From assembly GCF_000760515.2 (NCBI RefSeq), contig NW_013546445.1:1-40100 (forward strand): a stretch of DNA of 40,100 nucleotides. The letters are read 5' to 3'. The DNA is from Mitosporidium daphniae. Taxonomy: Eukaryota > Microsporidia. The position numbers and the translations under genes were made by a program. Position 1 is the first letter of the stretch. Every line of letters begins with the position of its first letter. Positions 26,839 to 34,807 of the stretch are shown piece by piece. The notes under the pieces were generated by a model. That model was not told where the DNA came from and did no database searches. It saw only the letters and a list, made by a program, of their open reading frames with translations.

Positions 26839-29449
26839 TTAATTTGATTGGTTTGATTTACACAGGTTGGTTGCCTCCCCTAAATGGTGTACAAGCTTGT
26901 CTCGAATCTCCTGTAAACCCTGCAGCAAATTCTGCCGGCTCAAGGCGAGCCGAAGATCCACAAGTCTATTAAAAATGCCGGATGTCAAAAACAGCTGCTT
27001 CATTTCACTGCATGGCACGATATATGTTTTTAAAATGCAATTTAGCGCTTTACAACAAGATAATTGCACCTTGAGGTTCTGGCAATTGATGATGTTGCTG
27101 ACCAGCCCACTATATATGTCGTTGAGGATGTTTCCGGGGCAAAGGATTTCACAAAAGTTTGCTTTAGTGATGAAATGAACTAGCTTTTCGTTGAGGAAAA
27201 AAATTTCAACGGCATGGGCAGAATTCCATCTAACTTTGTGTTCGCCCACTGAAATGGACTCTTTGAGGATTCTAAGCGCATGGAGGATATTGATCTCAGC
27301 ACATGGATCTGTAAGACCCGGGTCTAATATGGAAAACAAGAGACCAATCGCCCTGATAGAATGGGACTTTACAGATGGAAATACCAGCAAGGCCTTGAAA
27401 ATAATCTGAAAGTAAAAATCCACTTGGTCGCTTGAAAATGCAGTAGGCGATGTGGAGCCGGTTAAATTAGAAATTGAACACGTGAATAGCTCCAATGCTT
27501 TGATACCAAGTTTGACAAAACATGGCGAGCAACGAAAATCGACCAGCCGCTTTTCAAAGGCCTGGATAAACTCAATGCTAAAGCCATGATCGTAAAGAAA
27601 AGGGATGTGTTTTAGAAAAATACAAAGTATGTCAAAATATTTGGTAGAAACCTCTGGATCACATGTAAACATCATATCGCCACTGAAGACAGAAAGGGTA
27701 TTAAGCTTTAATAGCCCCATGCGCTTTGAGATGGTTGCGTTAGATGCAAACAAAGAGCCAAAATCGATGCTGGGATTTAGGTCCAAAAAGGATTTCAACA
27801 TGTTCATCGACTCCAGCCATGCCGTTTCATCACAAACCTCAAAGGCTTTCGCAACTAAAAAATGCACAGAGTTGATGACATCACATACCAATTGAGCTTG
27901 AGAAGATTTTATAAATGCAATGAATAGTTTCGATGTGAACGTTCTTGACATGATTAGTGTGGACATATATACGGAGGATTTCTCAGAACAAATTATTTCA
28001 AGTAGCCTTGTAAGGAACAATTCAAACTTTCCAGCAAACAAAGAAAGTTCAACACCGCTCAAGTGTGGCAGCAGAGAGTCAAAAACAGCAAAGACTTGAA
28101 GCAGAAAATCGGTATAGCCCTTTTCGTGGCCAGTAAAAAAACACGCTTCATCAACAATGAAAAGACCTAACAGGCTACTATAGTGGGCCATGCTTTTTTC
28201 TATTGGGAATTCGCTCAGAATAGCCACAAGGTAATGCAAAAGTTGGTATTTGGAAGAAAGCTTGTATTTACCTTGATGAGCACATAGTATATTGATCAAA
28301 AGGTGAACAGAATGGTCGTTTTTCAATATCAACGGCTTGAATGCTGAAAAAAAGGTGGCCAAAATATCGACAGCAAGCGCACATATGGGCTCAGGAGAAC
28401 CCTTGACGATTCGAAACAAAAAATTGAACAAGTCAAAGCAAAATCTTTCAAACGACACGCTGATTGAAATAAACGATAAAATGCGCCCAGAGGGCCGCCT
28501 AGACATGCCATTGGCCTGGAAAATATGTAGAAACCTGGAGTTTGCCTTCAAAATGAAAAATATATTTTCAAGAATAAGAGACTGAACTAGCATGTGGCCC
28601 TCAAATCTAGAGGCGCGCTGATCAATGCCATCGGAGCCGGCCTTGATCGACGAATATTCGACATATACGCTTAGCAAGGATCCGTCAAGCTTTTTCAGTA
28701 GAAACAGATTTAAAGCGACTTGGGCAAGTTTTGGGTCATTGTACAAAAAAGTGCTCTTAATTAGCGATTTTAAAAGCCTCAGGGCATTTCTAATCAAATA
28801 ATCTCGCAGGGTAAAGGAAACATCTGAAGCAACCTCAGTTTCAGAATAGAAAAGCTCCTCCGAATGGGAGTCCACATTGAATATGCAGTCGCTTAACCTC
28901 TCCAATAGATTTTGACATTCCGTCTTGGATACAAGCGACTGCCAGTCAAAAGCCCCGCCCAACGAAAGATGGATCTGATTGAACGAAAAAGCAAGGGACC
29001 TGAAAAGATTGCTCAGTATCTAAAATTTAAAGGCCCGTGCATACCTTAGCAATGGCTATGGTGGATGGCTTTGGGAGCCTACATAGTAAATCCAACTGTT
29101 TGCGAATGCAAACTGAAAAAAAATCGACAGAAAAGACTTTCGAGTCTTCCGATAGGGATGATCTTATAGCCAACTGTGCTATTATTCTTGAACCTGTTTT
29201 AACCAACGCACAACTGTTGGCATCTGATTGGTCAAAGCACTGGAAAAGATGCAAATCAATGTAATCGACCAAGGCATACTCCATTGCCTGCAAAACGTAA
29301 GAAAGAAAGCTTACTTGGAACGCCGTTTTATTTCGAAAGTCAATATGTAAGCCCAACAAATACGAGCAAAATCTTTCATCAGTTATGGGCGATTTGGAGT
29401 TAAAGAGAACAAGTAAGGCTTGAAAAAGATCATGCCCATTTTGTACCAT
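26839..29449 (-). CDS. HEAT-repeat protein, HEATR6-like
   Basis: Two exons, 29449-29045 and 29019-26839, with a 25-nt intron; 861 residues, almost entirely alpha-helical (Leu/Phe/Ser-rich repeats). Near the C-terminus KVRWNSAHAVEIFFLNEKLV followed about 40 residues later by NLKVQLSCCKALNCIL is the pattern I know from the C-terminal repeats of HEATR6 (KVRWNACYA-x-G-N and N-x-KV-x-I-x-AA-x-AL). The rest diverges too far to align by eye. HEATR6 is a poorly characterised vertebrate protein; its presence in a compact genome implies a conserved function. An importin- or Tti-type HEAT protein is the alternative. Confidence 0.55.
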
Positions 29450-29470
29450 AAATTAAATTTAAACTTTTGG

Positions 29471-30953
29471 CTATTTATTTCCGAACGCCGAAATTCCAGT
29501 GATTCCCTTTCCCAGTATCAAGGCGTGAATGTCACTTGTGCCTAAGACGTGTTTAGATACTACACCAAATACCCTCATATGTGTTGACGCCTTCAAGGTT
29601 CAAAACATGTCTAATTATGTGATATTCGTCACAGATCCCATTTCCGCCAAGCATGTCTCTGCAATCTCTGGCGATTTTCAGAGCCTTGTGGCAGGAATTT
29701 CTTTTCACCAATGATATTAATTCTGGAGGGCAGGTGTCGTTGTCTTTCAATTTTCCAACCTGAGCGCAAGCATTTAGACCAAGGGATATCTAAATGGGTA
29801 AAGCCATGCAAACCTCTGTGACCGCATCGGCAAGCTTTTTCTGAATTAGCTGGAATGATGCAAGAGGCTTCCCAAATTGTGAACTGGCGGAAATTATGGA
29901 AACAACATCGTACCGCTCGATAACATAATTTCTGGCCCTATGTAGACAATCTTCTGCCGCCCCTAACGCACCCCAGGAAATCCCATATCTGGCATTATTC
30001 AAACATTGAAAAGGGCCCTAGAATCAAAATCCGCCGTCTCTCTACCTGCAATCCTTTTGCTTTTGGAAGGATATTTTCCATGGGAACACAAACTTCGTCC
30101 ATTAAAATCGATCCGGTGATCGAGGCACGAAGCGAAAATTTCCCCTCTATCTTGGGAAATGAAAGTCCCTTCATTCCCTGGCCCCTTAATAGATATGGCA
30201 TACCTTTTCTAAAATGAATCCTCTAACGGCATTCTTTTCCTGAGGAACCTTTGCCCATACAACTGCCAAATCAGCAATTGGCGAATTTGTGATCCTCAAG
30301 TAAACATTGAATTGGTACCATTGTTTAGACCCCTGTAGAACATAGTGGTCTTCTTTGAAGGTTGCCGTGCACTCCATGCTTGACGGATCGCTTCCGTGAT
30401 TTGGCTCAGTTAATCCAAAGCAGCCAATAAGTTCGCCGGTAGCTGTAGATTAGCCTAGTGAACTTACCCAATTTTCTCAAATACTTTTCTTTTTGTAGAT
30501 CGCTGCCAAACTTCCAAATCGGAAACATGACTAGGGACGATTGGACACTCATCGCTGAACGATATCCAGAATCAATTCTTTCCACTTCCCTGGCAATAAG
30601 TCCATATGCAATGCTGGAAACACCTGGACATCCATAGTCATTGATGGTTGAGCCAAGAAATCCAAGCTCACCCATCTTCCTTAAAATTATCGGGTCGAAC
30701 GCTAAACATTCAAAAATTGAGTGTTACCTTCATTTCTAAAGTCATCCTTTACCCTTGGCAAAAGATAGCTTTTGCAAAACTGCGCTGCTTGGTTTCTACC
30801 GTCAATTTATTAAAAATGCCTAATGGTGATTTCTTCTTCCGTTAAAAGCAAAGTTAAAGCGAGAGGATCTTCCCAAGAAAACGAGGTCGAAGGGATCCTA
30901 GACGTATAAAACCGTCTAAAGGGCAAGAAAAGCGTCGATATGTTTATCGACAT
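29471..30953 (-). CDS. GCDH: glutaryl-CoA dehydrogenase, mitochondrial
   Basis: Ten exons: 30953-30820, 30795-30728, 30701-30468, 30442-30319, 30294-30204, 30177-30046, 30017-29914, 29883-29814, 29789-29573 and 29541-29471. The nine introns, 5' to 3', are 24 (GC-AG), 26, 25, 24, 26, 28, 30, 24 and 31 nt; the product has 414 residues. It oxidatively decarboxylates glutaryl-CoA from lysine and tryptophan breakdown with FAD and ETF. Family blocks in order: [123 protein letters not shown] and [10 protein letters not shown] with the catalytic-base glutamate. It begins [18 protein letters not shown], a good mitochondrial presequence. Length and motifs suggest a working enzyme. Confidence 0.95.
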
Positions 30954-31035
30954 TAATTGCATTCAAAGTCCAATTTGTTAAATGGTGATTCAATGTGTAC
31001 ATTGCACATCATGAAAAATAATTTCATTAAAATTG

Positions 31036-31041
31036 AAAAAA
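31036..31041 (-). terminator. RNA polymerase III terminator of tRNA-Ala
   Basis: Six T on the minus strand, five bases past the tRNA 3' end. Confidence 0.7.
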
Positions 31042-31046
31042 CAAAA

Positions 31047-31119
31047 TGGAGAATCGGGGTATCGATCCCCGTGCCTCTCGCATGCTAAGCGAGCGCTCTA
31101 CCATTTGAGCTAATCCCCC
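31047..31119 (-). tRNA. tRNA-Ala (AGC)
   Basis: Intron-less cloverleaf. The acceptor GGGGGAT pairs with ATTCTCC (two G-T pairs), the D stem is GCTC/GAGC, the anticodon stem CTCGC/GCGAG holds loop TTAGCAT (anticodon AGC), and the T arm is CGGGG-ATCGATA-CCCCG. The discriminator is A at 31047. The gene lies between GCDH and TBCA. Confidence 0.93.
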
Positions 31120-31197
31120 ACGACAAGAACGAAACTATTTTTAAATATAAATATTTAGCTTGGGGGTTTTAAACCGTTTTTGAATTACCGTTATCTA

Positions 31198-31661
31198 ATG
31201 ATTTCGATTGAAGAAAGATTGAAAAATCTTTTAAAGCATAAAAAGATTTCTGAAAGGTTGCCCCTCCAATGATTTGATATTTAGAATCCACAAAGAATTG
31301 CGATACTACCTTGATGAAGAGGTTATGATTTCCGACAAGATAGATAAGCTATTTGCTATCGACAAGGATGATTATGATATCAAAAAACAGGTATTTATAT
31401 CCTTTAAGGTCTTTTTAGAAAGAATGCCTCGCTGAAACTCGCCAAATGATTTATGATTCCAAAGCTAGATTATCCATAGCCATCAAGAACCTCAAAAATT
31501 TGACGGTAATCCTGTCAATTTCAATTTAGGCGTACGAGCAAGAGTGTAGCGATGTTGCTATTATTGACTCTGACATTTTCAAGTCTGCCCTAAGTGTCAT
31601 TCAGATGGCCCCCATTTTGCAAGATGACGACGAAAATAACTCTGTTTTATTAGTGCTATAA
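31198..31661 (+). CDS. TBCA: tubulin-binding cofactor A
   Basis: Four exons: 31198-31256, 31285-31390, 31419-31505 and 31530-31661; introns 28, 28 and 24 nt; 127 residues, close to the usual 108-120. The spliced protein is a three-helix bundle: LKNLLKHKKISERIHKELRY continuing YLDEEVMISDKIDKL, then DDYDIKKQKECLAETRQMI and ARLSIAIKNLKNLTAYEQ. The segment YDIKKQ followed by E-x-R-x-M-I-x-D is the TBCA signature. Cofactor A captures beta-tubulin released from the chaperonin. ARL2 and a TBCC-like protein of the same folding pathway are also in the window. Each exon alone is too short to look like a gene, so it is only visible after splicing. Its stop is 7 bp from that of SDHAF2. Confidence 0.88.
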
Positions 31662-31668
31662 AATATTA

Positions 31669-31977
31669 CTATTTATTTTTTTCTAAAACATATTGCTGTA
31701 AACGGGATAGAATATTAGAATGCAACCAGGCTTTTGGAATGGTCTCCATGACCCTGTCTCGCTCGCCAGCCGATGCTAGCCGTCGACAAGTGATCCACTT
31801 AAATATGTCGATATCGTTGACTTCATTGAGGAGCTTTTCGTATTCAAGCAATGAAGCCAATGGAAGTTTGTGCAAAGAATCCCTTGCAAAAGCTCCCAAT
31901 AAAATGTCGTTTTCAAGAATGCCACATTTAGACGATCGGTAAATCAATTTCTTCAAAAGTTGATTTGAAGCCAGCAT
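31669..31977 (-). CDS. SDHAF2: succinate dehydrogenase assembly factor 2 (Sdh5)
   Basis: 102 residues, single exon. KKLIYRSSKCGILENDILLG is the family signature (L-x-Y-x-S-x-K-RG-x-LE-x-D-x-L-L), then AFARDSLHKLPLASLLEYEK and LLNEVNDIDIFKWIT (LL-x-E-x-D-x-D-x-W-x-W). It promotes covalent FAD attachment to the SDH flavoprotein in mitochondria. There is almost no N-terminal extension (MLASNQ), so the import signal would be short or internal; a 5' exon is unlikely because the next gene starts 23 bp upstream. The final Asn-Lys-stop codons spell AATAAA. An implied complex II fits a respiring mitochondrion. Confidence 0.9.
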   Translation of the reverse strand: MLASNQLLKKLIYRSSKCGILENDILLGAFARDSLHKLPLASLLEYEKLLNEVNDIDIFKWITCRRLASAGERDRVMETIPKAWLHSNILSRLQQYVLEKNK

Positions 31978-32000
31978 GAATTTTAATTTTTAATAAAATT
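31978..32000. promoter_or_regulatory. 23-bp divergent promoter region (SDHAF2 / ZCCHC9)
   Basis: The shortest intergenic space between divergent starts in this window: 23 bases, all A/T except one G, with TTTTAATTTTTAATAAAATT. Both genes must be driven from here or from within each other's coding sequence. Confidence 0.45.
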
Positions 32001-32509
32001 ATGAAGTCCAGCAAAAGCGTAAATGCCAACCTTTTATCTTTTTAGGTAGTATGCTTTTCATGTAGAAGCCGGGGGCACATGCTTGAAGAATGTAAAAACA
32101 ATCCATCAGCCTCTAAGGGGAAATCTTTGAAAAAACATAATGCTGTTGTTTGCTATCGATGTGGCAGTACGGAACATTCTTTGAAATCATGCAACCAAGA
32201 AATTAAGGTCTCCCAATCGAATAGCTCTGGTAAGCCTACATAATTTTACTTTAAGAAAACTTGCCATTTGCTGAATGCTTTGTTTGTGGTGAAAAGGGAC
32301 ATCTTTCTGGAAAGTGTCCAAAAAACCCAAATGGCCTGTATCCAAATGGCGGCGGCTGTAGGTTCTGTGGCGATAACAGGCATTATGTCAAAGATTGTCC
32401 AAATAGAAAACCCATCAATAACAACGATGAATATGCGCCCGTTAATGACCAATTGCCTACAAATGCAGATGCTCCCCCTAAAAAGAAGAAGGTTGTGTTA
32501 TTTAAATAA
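32001..32509 (+). CDS. ZCCHC9: ZCCHC9-like zinc-knuckle protein
   Basis: Three exons: 32001-32018, 32046-32229 and 32256-32509; introns 27 and 26 nt; 151 residues. The first coding exon is only 18 nt. Four CCHC knuckles follow: VVCFSCRSRGHMLEEC, VCYRCGSTEHSLKSC, ECFVCGEKGHLSGKC and CRFCGDNRHYVKDC. The linkers NLPFAECFVCGE and NPNGLYPNGGGCRFCG, and the terminal KKKKVVLFK, match vertebrate ZCCHC9 closely (FPFAKCFVCGE, NP-x-GLY-x-x-GGGC, K-VV-x-F). ZCCHC9 is nucleolar and linked to rRNA processing/exosome factors. The long N-terminal region of the human protein is absent. Confidence 0.9.
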
Positions 32510-32536
32510 AGAATTTTGATTTATTTTGCAGCAAAG

Positions 32537-33680
32537 TTATTCCTGTGCAGATTCCTCCTCTTCGGCAGACTTGAGCCACTCGATTAAAGGAGCCGCATAT
32601 GCTCTTAGAGCCTTGCTTTTTTCCTTGTCCCGAACAAATGTCTTTGACGGCTTTTCAGCCCATTCAAGGATTACTTCCTCTTCAACCACATCTTCATTGT
32701 AAAGCTTTTGCAAATAAATGGGAATCTTTCTTGGGATGCTATCTTGTGACGAATAAGCATGTAGTGTGCGTTCAATGCTGTTGAGGATGTTTTTTTGGCT
32801 CTTTTTATCACCGGCAATGTCTTTCCAAATTGGGATTTTGTTTGAAAATAGCTCCATGAATGCCTTGTCGTCTGAAATGTTTTCCAAAGCAACCTGGACA
32901 AGAACGGCGATCGAATAGTGGGGCTTGATTTCGAGCTCATCAATTTTCCGAAGAATTTCTTCTGAGGTTGCGTCTGGATTTTCAGAAACAAATACCCCTA
33001 AAAGCTCATAGGGATCCACTGTTATAGGTGATAAGAAACTTACAACTCACCTCGTTCAAGCTCGTCCTCATCATTTTCGTTAGTGCAGCCATTTTGATAT
33101 AAATTTAGATTTGATTCAAAGGAATTGGCCAGCTGAGAATCGGCGTCTTCTTTTTCGGCGTTAGATGGCCCTGTTGATACTGCAGCATGTTGGCCTGCTT
33201 TGAAGGCCTTTAACGTTGGCACTGCCTTTTGGATAAAAGCAGCAATCTTGTGGCGATTGTCAACAAGCCTCTTTTCACCGCAAGCCTTACAAATGGAGTT
33301 GATCATAGAAGCATCGTCAAGGATAAGATCGGTTTCCGGATTGCTGCAATTGCCACAAAGAACGTATTTGGTGATAAATTGATAGAGAATTTCCTGCAGG
33401 CGGCTGGCCTCATGGGTTCCATTTACAATATAGCGATTTGACTTATCATCACAGATCACTTGCGCTCCAAGTTCAGATCCAAAAAATTTTGTGGGCCACG
33501 AGGCAGGGCGATTGAGAGCTCTGGCAATGTCCATCATATTTGGAATGACTGTTTTGATGCCATTTCCTTTGCCTTCGATCTAAAAATAAACAAATAGCGA
33601 CAAACCTTTGATTGCACGGCAGGCATTTTGTAGCGGTAAAACTTGTCGTCGACATCTTTTCGAATGTTTAATGAAGACAT
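32537..33680 (-). CDS. TIF5: translation initiation factor eIF5
   Basis: Three exons: 33680-33606, 33579-33051 and 33018-32537; introns 26 and 32 nt; 361 residues. The start MSSLNIRKDVDDKFYRYKMP contains the N-terminal arginine-bearing segment used for GTPase activation of eIF2; after the first splice come GKGNGIKTVIPNMMDIARAL, NRPASWPTKFFGSELGAQ, and the zinc ribbon VLCGNCSNPETDL and ICKACG. The C-terminal W2/MIF4G-like domain, joined by the second splice (ELERVDPYELLG), ends with helices rich in acidic and aromatic residues and EEEESAQE. eIF5 is the GAP for eIF2 in start-codon recognition. Stop lies 27 bp from the ZCCHC9 stop. It is somewhat shorter than the yeast 405-residue protein, mainly in the linker. 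Confidence 0.94.
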
Positions 33681-33734
33681 ACACGAAAGGAATTAAAATT
33701 GACACCCCATTTAAATTTAATAAAATTTAGGAAA
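33681..33734. promoter_or_regulatory. 54-bp divergent promoter region (eIF5 / small ORF)
   Basis: 54 bp between the two start codons, with ATTTAAATTTAATAAAATTT on the right half. The same AATTTAAATT-type box is seen in other divergent spacers. Confidence 0.4.
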
Positions 33735-34118
33735 ATGAATGCCATCCCCAGAGAAGTTGTTTCCTATGTTGATGTGGACGTTTCCACCTCATCGGGTGAA
33801 ATTGGGTGCAAAAAAAAGGATTCCAAAAAGAAAGCAAAAAAGCAAGAAAGAGCCGAAAAGGTAGACTGCAGCGATTCTGATGCTTTTGACGAGCCAGAAA
33901 GCTTTCAAACGGTCGCCCTTCCCGTCGCTGCTTTTTTGTCCAATCCAGAGTTGGGCCCTACATGTGGGGAGGAATATTTATTTGTGGTTAAGGAAGAACG
34001 CAAGTTACTTCCCCCAATCATTAGCATTGGGGATGCTGTTTCCTCGACATCAAATTTGCTTACCATGGAGTCGTTGATACAAATGGGGTTTTCGTTTTCC
34101 GCCACCGGCCCCGTTTGA
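33735..34118 (+). CDS. small unknown protein, possibly related to Gemin2/SIP1 N-terminus
   Basis: 127 residues. A lysine-rich stretch (KKKDSKKKAKKQERAEK) is followed by an acidic segment (CSDSDAFDEPESF) and then VALPVAAFLSNPELGPTCGE with EYLFVVKEERKLLP. The order ALPV ... G-x-EYL-x-x-V-x-x-E-x-x-x-LP recalls the conserved N-terminal block of Gemin2/SIP1, a spliceosomal snRNP assembly factor, but the rest of that protein (about 200 residues) is absent. This similarity is weak. The gene's position, divergent from eIF5 with a 54-bp spacer, supports its being expressed. It could equally be an unrelated nuclear protein. Confidence 0.5.
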   Translation: MNAIPREVVSYVDVDVSTSSGEIGCKKKDSKKKAKKQERAEKVDCSDSDAFDEPESFQTVALPVAAFLSNPELGPTCGEEYLFVVKEERKLLPPIISIGDAVSSTSNLLTMESLIQMGFSFSATGPV

Positions 34119-34222
34119 AAATGGGTCGTGAATATTTAAATGGGCCGTTTGAAAAAGCCGCTTCACTAAGCCATGTTACCAAGCCATTTCATTAAACTAC
34201 TTTATTGCTACATCTGAAGAGG

Positions 34223-34727
34223 TTATTTAGAGTTTGAATATGTAAATAAAACTATCGCCATTATAAGCCCGTAAAGACCCAAAATCTCGGCAAAAATAAG
34301 CAAAAAGACGAACATGATAAAGAGTTTTGGATTGTTAACAAATGCATATGCGCCGATGTTTCCGATATCTCCGATTACATAGCCTGCAGAAAGAGACCCA
34401 ATGCCAACACAAAGACCTGCCGCGAAATGGAGGGAGGCGCTGTAGAATTCATACGTGCCATCTGAAGATATGCTTCCATTTATAAGAACGCCAATTACAA
34501 GGCCATAGATTCCTAAAATGCTGGCCATGATGACCGGCATTAGGGCTTTCATCATTTTATCTGGGTTTTGCGCGCAAGAAGAAACAATACCGACACCAGA
34601 TTTGCAAATACCATAGCATGCCCCCAAAGCTAGAAATAAGCCAATGCCGAATACCTGAAAGGACCATGGCTATTGAGATACCGGCCAGCCCAAAAAAGGG
34701 GGAAACCCAAAGCCAAACATTTGTCAT
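34223..34727 (-). CDS. VMA3: V-type ATPase proteolipid subunit c
   Basis: Two exons, 34727-34655 and 34629-34223, with a 25-nt intron; 159 residues, the standard size. Four transmembrane helices: SPFFGLAGISIAMVLSALGA then YGICKSGVGI (helix 1, recreated by splicing), MKALMPVIMASILGIYGLVI, LHFAAGLCVGIGSLSAGYVI, and MFVFLLIFAEILGLYGLIMA, where the glutamate of IFAEILGLYGLI is the proton-carrying residue. The ring of c subunits translocates protons into vacuoles and endosomes. Sequence fits c (Vma3) or c' (Vma11); the FFG-x-x-G-x-x-x-AM-V-x-SALGA start slightly favours c. Confidence 0.93.
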
Positions 34728-34807
34728 TAAATTAATTTAGAATTTTATTCCATTCAAATGGGTCCAAATTTTTACATTTTATTGATTAAAATTTGGCCTT
34801 TTAAGAA
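34728..34807. promoter_or_regulatory. 80-bp divergent promoter region (VMA3 / kinesin-like)
   Basis: 80 bp between the VMA3 and kinesin-like start codons. TAAATTAATTTAGAATTTTA lies next to VMA3 and GATTAAAATTTGG near the other gene. Confidence 0.35.

Noticed and set aside
26839-28962. Importin-beta/karyopherin identity for the large HEAT-repeat protein
   Set aside because: No importin N-terminal (IBN_N) signature at the start of exon 1, while the C-terminal KVRWN pattern favours HEATR6.
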